NCBI GenBank assembly: GCA_020638095.1
Contig: JACKJF010000005.1
Coordinates: 186,001-250,000 of the forward strand
Direction of reading: 5' to 3'
Source of the DNA: Hyphomicrobiaceae bacterium
GTDB lineage: Bacteria; Pseudomonadota; Alphaproteobacteria; Rhizobiales; Devosiaceae
Length of the DNA: 64,000 bases
Shown here: one piece after another, positions 1-10,171 of the stretch
Numbering within the stretch: the first letter of the stretch is position 1
Layout: the number at the start of each line of letters is the position of its first letter
Position numbers and translations under genes: made by a program
Notes under the pieces: model-generated
Database searches by the model: none
What the model was told of the DNA's origin: nothing
The model's input: only the letters and a program-made list of their open reading frames with translations

Positions 1-112
1 GCCCGGTCAGGCCTGCGTCTTTTACGACGAGCCCGACAGGGAAGGTGCGCCGGCCCGGGTTCTTGGTGGCGGGTTCATCGCCGAGGCCATCCCCGCCAGC
101 GTTGCTGCGTGA
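1..112 (+). CDS. mnmA: tRNA-specific 2-thiouridylase MnmA, C-terminal fragment (5' end outside window)
   Basis: Frame 2 is open from the window edge to a TGA at 110-112, giving 36 residues. They include PGQACVFYD followed by RVLGGGFI, which is the usual end of MnmA: the PGQ-x-CVFY strand and the closing GGG-[FWY]-I strand of its C-terminal beta-barrel. MnmA uses ATP and relayed sulfur to thiolate U34 of tRNA-Lys/Glu/Gln in the cytoplasm. The catalytic cysteines and the PP-loop lie upstream of the window. The call rests on this short but distinctive tail. Confidence 0.8.
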   Translation, partial: PGQACVFYDEPDREGAPARVLGGGFIAEAIPASVAA

Positions 113-208
113 TCCCCGGCGGCGGCTGGCGTTACTATTTTCCAACCTCGACCCAAGGATTGGCGCAATTGCTGCGTCCAATGGGTGAAACGATCCTGAG
201 GAGCCAGG

Positions 209-769
209 GTGGACGCCGAGGCGACAGCGGAAATTGCGATGGATCCGGCGAAGGCGCCGGAGCTTAGCGCAGAACTCGCCAAGCGTGCGGCTCTGGGCGA
301 CCGCCTGGCTTTTTCCGAACTGCTGGATCGGGAATACGACTTCATTTTCCGGGTCGCCTACCGTTGGCTCGGCAACCAGGAGCAGGCGGAAGACCTGACG
401 CAGGATCTTTGCATCAAGCTCGCGCGGACGGTCGGGCAGTTCGAGGGCCGGTCGCGGTTTCGGACATGGCTTTATCGGCTGGTCTTGAACGCGGCGCGGG
501 ACCAACACCGGTCGGCGGGCCGCAGCCCGAATACCGTCGATATCGGTGAAACCGAAGTCGCCGATCCGCGTTCTGCCGATGCCGATCTCGAGCGGGAGGC
601 GCTTTGGCAGGCCGTACGGCAGTTGCCGCCGCGCCAGGCGGATTCGGTGCTTCTGGTCTATGCGGAAGAAAAGAGCCACGCCGAGGCGGCCGCCATTCTC
701 GGCTGTTCGGAGAGCACGGTCAGTTGGCACGTGCATGAGGCAAAAAAGGCGTTGAGGGCGCTTTTGTGA
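209..769 (+). CDS. ECF-type RNA polymerase sigma factor (sigma-70 family)
   Basis: The 186-residue product has the two-domain ECF layout. Region 2 lies at about residues 40-105 (the FRVAYRWLGN..AEDLTQD stretch), and region 4 at about 125-185, where SHAEAAAILGCSESTVSWHV forms the helix-turn-helix. The GTG start at 209 is chosen because GAGGAG sits five bases upstream; an internal ATG at 239 is the alternative. The gene is one base from the following vWA gene, so the two are almost certainly cotranscribed. There is no classical zinc-binding anti-sigma gene beside it; the cytoplasmic N-terminus of the next protein could take that role (inference). The regulon is unknown. Confidence 0.93.
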   Translation: MDAEATAEIAMDPAKAPELSAELAKRAALGDRLAFSELLDREYDFIFRVAYRWLGNQEQAEDLTQDLCIKLARTVGQFEGRSRFRTWLYRLVLNAARDQHRSAGRSPNTVDIGETEVADPRSADADLEREALWQAVRQLPPRQADSVLLVYAEEKSHAEAAAILGCSESTVSWHVHEAKKALRALL

Positions 770-770
770 G

Positions 771-2834
771 ATGAACATGCAGGAAGACAAGCTCAAGAAG
801 CTCAGCGAAATCGAGCCGCCCCGGCGCTCAGATGAAGCGCGCGAGCGGGCGCTGCACCTTGCGCTCGATGCGTTCGATTCGGCTCAGGCGGAAAAAAATG
901 CAGCGACGACCCAAGGATCGGCCGGCGCGAAGCGTCCCACATCCATCATGGATTGGATGAAAGGACTCTTCGCCATGGAAAACCGTCATGCTCTGACTGC
1001 TGTCGTCACCGGCCTTGTGCTGCTGCCGCTCGGTTATTTTTTGTATCAGAATACCGCCCTGACCCCGATCGCCGTCGGCCCCCGGGCGCCAGTCGACCTT
1101 AACCTGCCGGTCGAGGATGCGCGCGGCCGCCAGGACGCCGGCGGAACAGTCGCGACCGAAGTGACCAACAACCAGAGTGTTGCGGATGCCGCCGAGCGGG
1201 ATGAATTCTCCCTGGCCGAGGAAAGGCCGCTCGCCGAACCTTCGCCGATGCCGGTTTCGCCGCCAGCGAGCAAGATGACCGGTATCGTTGCCCCCGACCT
1301 CATGCGCGAACAGGCGATCGGCAATATCGCGGTTTCGGGAGAATCCGCCTATGACGCGGCGGCGAGCGCCCCGGCGCAGGCGCCGGGCTATATCGTGGCG
1401 CCGGAAGGGACGGGCGACCAGTTCACCAGTTTCGACGATTCAGGCGTCAAGGTGGTCGTTGCGGAGCCGGTTTCGACCTTTTCGATCGATGTCGACAAGG
1501 CCTCCTACGCCTATGTGCGCCAGGCGCTCAATCAGGGTTACCTGCCGCAGGCGGATGCCGTTCGGGTCGAAGAACTGATCAACTATTTCTCCTACGACTA
1601 TCCGCTGCCGACCGACGCCAGCGTGCCGTTTGCCACCGACATGCAGATCGTGCCGAGCCCGTGGGATGCGGGCAAGCATTTGCTGAGAATCGGGGTGCAG
1701 GGCTTCGAAATTCCGGCGGGTGAGCGGCCGGCTGCCAATCTCGTCTTCCTCATCGATACGTCGGGGTCGATGGACGAACCGGACAAGCTGCCGCTTCTCA
1801 TCAAGAGCTTCTCGATGATGCTCGATGCGCTCGGTCCGGACGACAAGGTCTCGATCGTTGCCTATGCCGGTTCGGCGGGCACGGTGCTGGACCCGACGCC
1901 GGCAAGCGAAAAGCGCAAGATTCTTGCTGCACTGCGTTCGCTTTCTGCGGGCGGCTCGACGGCCGGCGCCGAGGGGATCGAACTCGCCTACCAGTTGGCT
2001 GAAGACGCCCATATCGATGATGGGGTCAACCAGGTGATCCTTGCGACCGACGGCGATTTCAACGTCGGCCTGTCGGACCCCTCGGCACTGACCGATTTCA
2101 TCGCCCAGAAGCGCGACGAGGGCACATTCCTCTCGGTCCTTGGCTTCGGCAGCGGCAACCTCAATGACGGGATCATGCAGGCGCTGGCGCAGAACGGCAA
2201 CGGTGCGGCCTACTATATCGATACGCTGAGGGAAGCGCGCACGGTTCTGGTCGACAATATCGCAACGACATTGGTGCCGATTGCCAAGGACGTGAAGATC
2301 CAGGTCGAGTTCAACCCTGCCGAGATCGCCGAGTACCGGCTGATCGGCTACGAGACCCGGGCGCTCAACCGCGAGGATTTCAACAACGACAAGGTCGATG
2401 CCGGCGATGTGGGCGCGGGGGCGAGCGTGACCGCGATTTACGAATTGACCCCGGTCGGTTCGCCGAGCGTTCTGGTCGATCCGCTGCGCTACAGCAACGA
2501 AGAGGCCACGGCCGCTCCCGCCGGCGACAGCAACGAGCTCGGCTTCTTCAAGCTTCGCTACAAGCTGCCGGATGAAGACACGAGCCACCTGATCGACATG
2601 CCAATCACGAAGGACCTCGAGGTCGACAGCCTTGCGGCGGCCGATGCCAATACGCGGTTCGCGGTGGCCGTTGCCTCGTTTGGGCAGAAGCTGCGGCACA
2701 ATGTCTTTGTCGACCGGATGAGCTGGGACCAGATCCGCGATCTCGCCGCCGGCGCACGCGGCGAAGATGCCGACGGGTACCGGGCCGAGTTCCTGTCGCT
2801 CGTCGATCTCGCCAAGGGATTGAGCGCGGAGTAG
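771..2834 (+). CDS. von Willebrand factor type A domain protein, YfbK-like, single-pass membrane
   Basis: The product has 687 residues. About 70 charged cytoplasmic residues precede one membrane helix (about 74-93), then a Pro/Ala-rich periplasmic linker, a YfbK-type N-terminal region, a vWA domain and a DUF3520-like C-terminus. The vWA metal site is intact: DTSGS at 329-333 is the MIDAS motif, with later Thr and Asp loops (ATDGDFNVG). Such proteins are predicted extracytoplasmic adhesion or assembly factors. Because the gene follows an ECF sigma gene by one base, its cytoplasmic tail may be part of a signal relay; this is inference, since no anti-sigma fold is recognisable by eye. Confidence 0.88.
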   Translation: MNMQEDKLKKLSEIEPPRRSDEARERALHLALDAFDSAQAEKNAATTQGSAGAKRPTSIMDWMKGLFAMENRHALTAVVTGLVLLPLGYFLYQNTALTPIAVGPRAPVDLNLPVEDARGRQDAGGTVATEVTNNQSVADAAERDEFSLAEERPLAEPSPMPVSPPASKMTGIVAPDLMREQAIGNIAVSGESAYDAAASAPAQAPGYIVAPEGTGDQFTSFDDSGVKVVVAEPVSTFSIDVDKASYAYVRQALNQGYLPQADAVRVEELINYFSYDYPLPTDASVPFATDMQIVPSPWDAGKHLLRIGVQGFEIPAGERPAANLVFLIDTSGSMDEPDKLPLLIKSFSMMLDALGPDDKVSIVAYAGSAGTVLDPTPASEKRKILAALRSLSAGGSTAGAEGIELAYQLAEDAHIDDGVNQVILATDGDFNVGLSDPSALTDFIAQKRDEGTFLSVLGFGSGNLNDGIMQALAQNGNGAAYYIDTLREARTVLVDNIATTLVPIAKDVKIQVEFNPAEIAEYRLIGYETRALNREDFNNDKVDAGDVGAGASVTAIYELTPVGSPSVLVDPLRYSNEEATAAPAGDSNELGFFKLRYKLPDEDTSHLIDMPITKDLEVDSLAAADANTRFAVAVASFGQKLRHNVFVDRMSWDQIRDLAAGARGEDADGYRAEFLSLVDLAKGLSAE

Positions 2835-2856
2835 ATCCCTTGCCTGCGCATTTGAG

Positions 2857-2878
2857 CCCGGCCGCCAACGCGGCCGGG
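2857..2878 (+). terminator. Probable rho-independent terminator after the sigma/vWA operon
   Basis: A perfect 9-bp inverted repeat (CCCGGCCGC / GCGGCCGGG) with a CAAC loop begins 22 bases after the vWA stop. It is followed by the T-rich stretch TTCTGGTTTTGG rather than a pure U tract, so termination strength is uncertain. Confidence 0.7.
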
Positions 2879-3228
2879 TTCTGGTTTTGGGGTTGGTTCG
2901 TCCCGAAATCCCATTGGTGCGGTGCGTGCGAGCGATTGCGCATGCGACGCGGCTCTGGTGCAATGTCCGATCAAATTCCAGGTCCTTGTCGCAGCGCATT
3001 TCCATGCTGGTGAACCCGGAGCAAACTGCCCACAATATGCTTCCGGACGGGCTCGGGCGCCTGCTCGATCCGTGCCTTGGCTGCGCGACTGCATCCATCC
3101 CCCGGACATGACCGAGCGCGGGCAAGGCGGTGGACGCCAGCGTGCGGGTGTGCGGATTGTCGGCGGCGCATATGCGGCTGACCAACGATCCTGTTCTGCG
3201 GTGAGCCGGGCCGGGCCAGGCTTGGCGC
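2879..3228. other. Intergenic stretch without a supportable gene
   Basis: The open frames here on both strands overlap each other, start without ribosome-binding sites and have no recognisable motif. Apart from the terminator at its left edge and the tRNA promoter at its right edge, I see nothing functional. Confidence 0.5.
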
Positions 3229-3257
3229 TTGACAGGCAAATGGCCCACACCTAATAG
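3229..3257 (+). promoter_or_regulatory. Sigma-70-type promoter of tRNA-Met
   Basis: A perfect TTGACA (3229-3234) is followed after exactly 17 bases by TAATAG (3252-3257). The expected transcription start near 3264 lies about 60 bases before the mature tRNA, leaving a GC-rich leader. The element is outside the duplicated block, so the second tRNA copy lacks it. Confidence 0.7.
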
Positions 3258-3304
3258 GGGCACGCTTTGACGCCGCCTTCAACGCGGCGCCGCCGCCCGG
3301 TTCG

Positions 3305-3875
3305 CCGCCGCGGTATCCCTTCGGGGCGGAGTAGCTCAGCTGGTTAGAGCAGCGGAATCATAATCCGCGTGTCGGGGGTTCGAGTCCCTCCTCCGCTACC
3401 ATTTCAAGTGGCTTTCACCGGACATTGGTGTGTCGGAATGGGCGCCGGAGACCCCGGCAACGAAGTCATGGCGGGTACTCCTACTCGCCGCCACCCGGAG
3501 GCGCACAGGCAATCCCATCGAGGTTTAGAAGGGCACACGATTGCGACCGTGGACACTGCCGCTCGTCGGCCTATAGGGTCGATCGCGCCGAAAGCGCTTG
3601 TATCTTGGCGATGGGGTGCCGCGTCAGGCCGCAAGCAAGTCCTGCGGTTCAGGCACAATAGACTTGTCAATCGCCTGATGGTGGAGACTCTTCTCGGCGC
3701 TTGTCGCACTGAAGTCGAGTTGGTGTCAGGCACTTCGATTGCGCGTGGAAATGCGCGTGACCACTTTATCGCGAGCAGTTCAGATCCGCCCCAATTACCC
3801 CCCCAAGATGCAAACGTCCGCAGCCGCATAGGGTAACTATCCTGAGTGTCAGTCCGAATGGAATTTCGCTTGAAC
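3305..3875 (+). repeat. Direct duplication, copy 1 (tRNA-Met plus about 470 bp of 3' flank)
   Basis: Sequence from about 3305 to 3875 recurs at about 5446-6028 in the same orientation. Similarity is strongest through the tRNA and the next roughly 280 bases. It weakens with indels, then returns in a last shared block (CCTGAGTGTCAGTCCGAATG, 3840-3859 region). The frames are not preserved between copies, so the block is not a shared protein gene. Boundaries are by eye, accurate to perhaps 10-20 bases. Confidence 0.8.
3325..3401 (+). tRNA. tRNA-Met (anticodon CAT), probably the elongator
   Basis: All arms fold: acceptor GGCGGAG/CTCCGCT (first pair G-U), D arm GCTC/GAGC, anticodon stem GCGGA/TCCGC with loop ATCATAA (anticodon 3359-3361), a T arm containing TTCGAGT, and an encoded CCA. 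The overall sequence matches what I remember of rhizobial elongator tRNA-Met. It is unlike initiator tRNA (CGCGGGG start) and unlike the lysidine-modified tRNA-Ile2 (GGGCTTG-type start), although all three share the CAT anticodon. Confidence 0.93.
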
Positions 3876-4351
3876 GCAATGCGGTGGCGTGAGATTTTTG
3901 GAAAGTTAACAAAAGTTAATGATTGGCCACGTGGTCTGTCCGAGTTGGAGCGCCTGGAAAACGGCAGGTTGTGAAAACTACGTGGGTTGGCTCGCACAAG
4001 CCTGCAGACGTCAAGCGGGGTTTGTTGGCCGCGATGGCCTACCGGCCGAAGTGGATCCGGATGTGGCTGCCACAACGGGTGGTCGCGGACGTGACTGAAG
4101 CTGCGTTTTCGAAATGCGATGCAACCGCCCAGCGCGGTTTCGATCAAAAACAGTCGTTCCGACGGGTTCGGGCGCAGTCGCAAGATGATGAGCTGCGCCT
4201 CTTAGGGTTGGTGCGCGAATGCCATCCTGAAAGCCGCTGCGGCCACTTGGCATTTTCTCATGAGAAATGCCTCAAAGCCTATCGAAGGCAGGTCGACAAT
4301 CCCAATTCACTTTTGGACCGGGCGAAGCCGAAGAGCGCTGACGAAAGCTAT

Positions 4352-5218
4352 GTGCGCGGCGTTTCCGGCATCGAGCCGGACAAGACCCACCTTTTTCTGC
4401 TGAAGCTTGTCTTCTTCGCTCTGTTTTTTGCTGTGATGCTCGGTTGGCCTAGCCAGGCGGTGGCGCTCGATGGCAATTCGTCCGAAGCATATTCGCCGCA
4501 ACAAATCGCTGACTACTATACCTACTTGGCTTTCGGTTCGGAATGGCCGGTCGATCCGTCGTTTTCGGGGGATGCGATTTTCAAGAGAAACTCGGTTTCC
4601 CCCGTGTTTGTTGTTCTTCTCCCGAAGCCATCCGTGGGGATTGACTGGGCATTCGAGCAACTTCGGGCTGTTGTAGAAGAAATAAGCCTACGCAATTCAG
4701 GTCCGCCAATCATCGCCCTCGACAAAGAGGGCGTTCGCGACTTCGTGCAGAGAAATCTGCCCTTGGATCGGAATGACCCCAAATCGGATTGGGCCAATTC
4801 GTTGCTGATCTATATTGGCTCAAGACATGAACTGGAAGGCCCGGTGTCCGCCGCCGCGGCCCAATTGCCGGCGCTATTCGACATGTTTGCCGCCGCCGAG
4901 GCAGGCAATTTGCCGTTTTGCGCCACTGCGTCGCAAGTCGATCCAGTTCAACCCAAAAATATCGGAACCGCAATTGCATGGATCGAAACCGGGCCGGAGG
5001 TTGAATCGTGTCTCTATGAAGAAATAATGCAATCCTTCGGGATCGCGAAGGATTTCCCTCCTGGGGCCCCGTCAATATTTAGCGATGATGAGGCCCATCG
5101 GCGACCGACTGAATTGGATTGGCAACTCTGGCGTATTCATACCGATCCGCGGATTGTCTCGGGCATGTCGCGGGATGCCGCAAGCGCAATGGTTTTACAA
5201 ATACTCGAAGGAAATTAG
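4352..5218 (+). CDS. DUF2927-like exported protein of unknown function
   Basis: A signal peptide (KTHLFLLKLVFFALFFAVMLGW, cleavage after AVA) precedes a soluble domain. That domain ends in a GPEVESCLYEE ... PSIFSDDE ... DPRIVSGMSR pattern, which I associate with DUF2927 proteins; the function of the family is unknown. I chose the GTG at 4352 because it puts the signal peptide at the N-terminus. The same frame stays open back to a TTG at 3923, but those roughly 140 residues are basic, have no domain and lack a ribosome-binding site. The gene lies between the two tRNA-containing repeats, and its codon use is more AT-rich than that of neighbouring operons, suggesting acquisition with that segment. 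Confidence 0.6.
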   Translation: MRGVSGIEPDKTHLFLLKLVFFALFFAVMLGWPSQAVALDGNSSEAYSPQQIADYYTYLAFGSEWPVDPSFSGDAIFKRNSVSPVFVVLLPKPSVGIDWAFEQLRAVVEEISLRNSGPPIIALDKEGVRDFVQRNLPLDRNDPKSDWANSLLIYIGSRHELEGPVSAAAAQLPALFDMFAAAEAGNLPFCATASQVDPVQPKNIGTAIAWIETGPEVESCLYEEIMQSFGIAKDFPPGAPSIFSDDEAHRRPTELDWQLWRIHTDPRIVSGMSRDAASAMVLQILEGN

Positions 5219-5223
5219 ATATT

Positions 5224-5304
5224 ATGCCAGATAATTCGCTTTACTCTGAATTTGATCAATTTGGTGATACTGTTGATGAGCACGGCGGTGTTGCGCAGCA
5301 ATAG
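5224..5304 (+). CDS. Possible 26-residue acidic small protein
   Basis: An ATG five bases after the DUF2927-like gene opens a 26-codon frame rich in Asp, Glu, Gly and Gln, ending VAQQ. An AGGA lies about 11 bases upstream, at the far end of usable spacing. There is no membrane segment and no motif. It could be a real cotranslated microprotein or chance. Confidence 0.22.
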   Translation: MPDNSLYSEFDQFGDTVDEHGGVAQQ

Positions 5305-5445
5305 CGCTTATTGTGTTTGCAATATCACAATTACTTTTGATTCTATCGGGAAGGACCGTGATAAAGCAATAATGGCTCAAACTTGCGATTCCTGAGGCAT
5401 CGTAGGTCTGTTTCCAAAAGAATTTTGGTCCTGACGGTTTTGGGA

Positions 5446-6028
5446 GCGCCGCGGCATCCCTTCGGGGCGGAGTAGTTCAGTTGGATAGAGCGGCGGAGTA
5501 TTGATCCGCGTTTCTGGGGTTCGAGTCCCTCCTCCGCTACGCCTTCAAGCTGTTTTCAGCGGACATTGTTGAGTCGGAATGGGCGCCGGAGACCTCCGCA
5601 ACGAAGCCATGGCGCGTTACTCCTACTCGCACGCCACCGGAGGCGCACAGGCAATCCCATTGAGGTTTAGAAGGCACACGATTGCGACCGTGGACACTGC
5701 CGCTCATCGGCCTACAGGGTCGATCGCGCCGAAAGCGCTTGTATCTTGGCGATCGAGTGCCGCCGCATGTCACATGCAAGCCCTGCGGTTTAGGCATTAC
5801 GGACTTATCAATCGCCTGATGGGGGAGACTCTCGTTGTCGCTCGACATACGTCGTAATGAAGTAGAGGAAATAGAGCTGGTGTAAATCAATTCGGTTCAG
5901 ACGGGAAATGCGTGAGGCTTTCGCGCATAGACCTGCCTATGCCACTCCAAGCACCGCAGACCCGACCTTTCGCATCCGGATCGGGTAAGCATCCTGAGTG
6001 TCAGTCCGAATGGAATTTTGTTTGATCG
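5446..6028 (+). repeat. Direct duplication, copy 2 (diverged tRNA plus flank)
   Basis: This is the counterpart of the 3305-3875 block, about 2.14 kb downstream. The shared start is at the GCCGCGG-C/T-ATCCCTTCGGGG leader and the shared end at GTCAGTCCGAATGGAATTT. It contains no open frame conserved with copy 1. The unrelated interval between the copies holds the DUF2927-like gene. From 6029 to 6182 I see nothing. Confidence 0.8.
5466..5539 (+). pseudogene. Diverged tRNA-Met copy, probable tRNA pseudogene (loop anticodon ATT)
   Basis: The acceptor and anticodon stems are intact and the 74-nt body length is unchanged. However, the anticodon loop reads GTATTGA instead of ATCATAA, giving ATT at 5500-5502. 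The T stem has a U-C mismatch at its base (TGGGG/CCCTC), and the encoded 3' CCA is replaced by CGCC. No TTGACA-type promoter precedes it, because the duplication starts downstream of the original promoter. Alternatively it could be an active tRNA with a novel anticodon, which I think unlikely. Confidence 0.7.
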
Positions 6029-6182
6029 TGAGAAGTCTCCGTGAAAAATTCAAGCGCCACAAACGGTCAATGTTGACGAGCACGAGCAGTCTGCGACTCA
6101 TCTTAAATGAGAGTAAAAAGGGCGAACAACATGCCAACTTGAACCAGATGACCGGGTTGCTCTTGGCCTCGAGGTAATAAAA

Positions 6183-6749
6183 GTGAGAATTAAATTTCTT
6201 TCCAGGCGCTTCTACTATTCCAATGTGTTTGAACTGTTCTCATTCACGCTGTGGGGAGGGTTGGCGGCGCTTGCGGGGTTTGCTCCGAACGAGTTATGCA
6301 AGATCTCCGAATATTTTAGTATATTTCGATCATACATATTTTTACTGGACTGGTCCCTGACCAGTAATGGTGAGATATTATCCGGCAGCAATTTAGTCAA
6401 AGAGTCATGTTCGACAACTTCATTGATATTGCTTGGATTTGTTTTTGTAGTCGTTTTTACCCCAATTTCGGCGGCGTATTCGTTACTTTTCTTCAGAAAT
6501 TTTAAATTCTCTGACAATGAGACGGAACTGTGGCGGCCGCTACTATTATTGTTGATATATTTTCTAATTATTGTCGCAACGACTTTTGATGGAGACGTAT
6601 ATCTATATCGGGACGGAGATTTCACAGGGATTTATAGACCAGGAAGCGGCTACTTTGTGATATCAATATTATACGGACTTTTCCCTACAGTTGTTGGCAC
6701 GGTCTTGGCAAAAATTCGAATAATCCTCAACGACGCGAATCGCGTGTGA
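6183..6749 (+). CDS. AT-rich orphan multi-pass membrane protein
   Basis: The 188-residue product has hydrophobic helices at about residues 18-34, 80-104, 118-138 and 155-178, separated by polar loops, one carrying the FDGDVYLYRDGDF acidic stretch. The start is GTG with GAGGT about eight bases upstream. Base composition is strikingly AT-rich for this window (runs such as TTATTGTTGATATATTTT), so recent horizontal acquisition is likely. I recognise no family. It lies between the tRNA duplication and the N-ATPase operon. Confidence 0.7.
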   Translation: MRIKFLSRRFYYSNVFELFSFTLWGGLAALAGFAPNELCKISEYFSIFRSYIFLLDWSLTSNGEILSGSNLVKESCSTTSLILLGFVFVVVFTPISAAYSLLFFRNFKFSDNETELWRPLLLLLIYFLIIVATTFDGDVYLYRDGDFTGIYRPGSGYFVISILYGLFPTVVGTVLAKIRIILNDANRV

Positions 6750-6757
6750 TTGTATTA

Positions 6758-6778
6758 ATTTGATTTCGTCAATCAAAT
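6758..6778 (+). terminator. Weak hairpin after the AT-rich membrane gene
   Basis: A perfect 8-bp stem ATTTGATT/AATCAAAT with a TCGTC loop starts nine bases after the stop codon. The stem is AT-rich and no U tract follows, so it may only partly terminate. The rest of the gap to 7046 holds no recognisable gene or clear promoter. Confidence 0.4.
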
Positions 6779-7031
6779 CTGAAATATGAGATGCAGATCA
6801 GTATAATTCTACTTTTGTGCCTCAAATTGGCGCGGGAGCATGGACCTACCGGGTGCCAACGCAAAATGTCCGCGTTTTCTCTTCCGAAGCTTCGACTTCC
6901 ACTTCTCGTGTCGGCAGTGTTTTGAGTATTGGACTCGGTTCTGCGCTCGAGTTGCAAGAGGTCGACCGCGAAGCGGCAGATGCGCGCAGGATTTGCCGGA
7001 TCGGTAGCGCTTCGGGTTGGGTCGTGCTTAA

Positions 7032-8901
<1,870 letters not shown>

Positions 8902-8905
<4 letters not shown>

Positions 8906-9183
8906 CCATGCCGGACAAAGACGATCCGCTGGCGAAAACCGTGCGGCGGCGCGAGCAACGTAAGAAACGCGAATTGCGCGAAGGCGAGGCGAGCGTGGCC
9001 CAGAGCCTCGCGCAAATCGGGGTGCTCGGCGGCATGGTGGTGGTGCCAACCCTGATCGGCACGTTTGTCGGACGCTGGCTCGACCACATGTTTCAAAGCC
9101 ACATCCTTTTCACCGCATCGCTGCTGCTCGGCGGGGCGGTGCTCGGCGGATGGTCGGCCTGGCGCTGGATGAACGGGCAATGA
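8902..9183 (+). CDS. atpQ: N-ATPase accessory subunit AtpQ (AtpI-like)
   Basis: This small protein (93 residues) has a very basic N-terminus and two membrane helices (about 40-60 and 68-88). The first contains GVLGGMVVVPTLIGTFVGRWLD, typical of AtpI/'gene 1' F0F1 assembly proteins. In N-ATPase operons this position is AtpQ, proposed to help c-ring assembly or divalent-cation handling (family knowledge). It is coupled to its neighbours by short overlaps. Confidence 0.9.
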
Positions 9184-9488
9184 TGCGCGAGTTCTTTGAC
9201 AGTTTCCCACTCTGGCTGTCGCTGCCGGTCGCAGCACTTTTGGGATTTGGGTTGGGCATCGTCTATTTCCGGATGATCGGCACCGGCGTGCGGCTGATGA
9301 TCGAACGCGACCGGCCGTGGCTCGCAATCGGTGCCGGGGTCGGTCGACTTGCGCTTCTGGCCGGCGTGCTCCTGCTTGCCAGCCTCTGCGGATTTCTGGC
9401 GCTCGGTGCGGTTTTCGGCGGACTCCTGGTCGGGCGGTTCATCACAGTTCGGCGCATGAAGGGTGAAGAGGCATGGAATCGCCACTGA
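9180..9488 (+). CDS. atpR: N-ATPase accessory subunit AtpR
   Basis: A short (about 102-residue) protein with three predicted membrane helices and small charged loops. AtpR is found only in N-ATPase operons. It has been proposed to interact with the c subunit, with arginines facing its carboxylates (published hypothesis; role untested here). Two adjacent ATGs (9180, 9183) overlap the atpQ stop, so the earlier in-frame ATG at 9150 is unlikely. The 3' end overlaps atpB by 16 bases. Confidence 0.88.
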   Translation: MMREFFDSFPLWLSLPVAALLGFGLGIVYFRMIGTGVRLMIERDRPWLAIGAGVGRLALLAGVLLLASLCGFLALGAVFGGLLVGRFITVRRMKGEEAWNRH

Positions 9489-10171
9489 GAAGCGTTGCGT
9501 GGTTCATGATCGGCCCCATACCGATCACCCATGCCGTGGTCGTGACCTGGGGCCTGATGATCCTGATGGTCGGTCTTTCGATCCTGCTCACAAGGAATCT
9601 CAAGAGAGTTCCGGGCCGGTTGCAGGCGGTGCTGGAACTGATCGTGGCGACGGTCGATGGTCAGATCCGCGACACGATGCGCGCCGACCCTTCCCCTTAT
9701 CGCGCGCTGATCGGTACGCTCTTTTTGTTCATCCTTCTCGCCAACTGGGCGTCGCTCGTGCCGGGGGTGGAGCCGCCGACCGCAGCCATCGAAACGGATG
9801 CGGCGCTGGCACTCATTGTCTTTTGCGCCATCGTGTGGTTCGGAGTGAAAGCCTCGGGAGTCTGGGGCTATCTGAAGAGTTTTGCCTTGCCCAACCCATT
9901 GATGCTTCCACTCAATTTCGTCGAAAGCCTCACCCGCACCTTTTCGCTGCTTGTGCGTCTTTTCGGCAATGTCATGAGCGGGGTTTTCGTGGTTGGCATC
10001 GTTTTGTCGCTGGCGGGGCTTCTGGTGCCGATCCCCTTCATGGCGCTCGAAATGCTCACCGGCGCCATTCAGGCCTATATCTTTGCCATACTGGCACTGG
10101 TGTTCATCGCCGGCGCGGTCAGCGAGGGAAAATCGCAAACGCCGCCAACGGAAAACGGGAGTTCGTCATGA
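9473..10171 (+). CDS. atpB: N-type ATPase subunit a
   Basis: The 232-residue membrane subunit forms the ion half-channels against the c-ring. The essential stator arginine is visible as R162 in SLLVRLFGNVMSG, equivalent to E. coli R210. Five or so hydrophobic helices are apparent. It lies between atpR and atpE as expected in atpDCQRBEFAG. The stop codon overlaps the atpE start (ATGA). Confidence 0.94.
   Translation: MESPLRSVAWFMIGPIPITHAVVVTWGLMILMVGLSILLTRNLKRVPGRLQAVLELIVATVDGQIRDTMRADPSPYRALIGTLFLFILLANWASLVPGVEPPTAAIETDAALALIVFCAIVWFGVKASGVWGYLKSFALPNPLMLPLNFVESLTRTFSLLVRLFGNVMSGVFVVGIVLSLAGLLVPIPFMALEMLTGAIQAYIFAILALVFIAGAVSEGKSQTPPTENGSSS

Noticed and set aside
1440..3263. 607-codon open frame on the minus strand opposite the vWA gene
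   Set aside because: It lies antisense to a protein with clear domains and codon bias. In GC-rich genomes such long antisense frames are codon-bias shadows. Its translation has no domain and is rich in Arg and His.
2887..3282. Several short overlapping open frames before tRNA-Met
   Set aside because: Starts lack ribosome-binding sites, frames overlap on both strands, and translations look random.
3404..4183. 259-codon minus-strand frame over tRNA repeat copy 1
   Set aside because: The homologous stretch in copy 2 does not keep the frame, so it is not under coding selection. The frame also extends beyond the repeat into unrelated sequence.
3923..4351. Long N-terminal extension of the DUF2927-like protein from a TTG
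   Set aside because: It has no ribosome-binding site and no domain, and it would bury the signal peptide in the middle of the protein.
3402..5445. Insertion sequence or prophage between the tRNA copies
   Set aside because: No transposase, integrase or terminal inverted repeats are visible; only the duplication itself remains.
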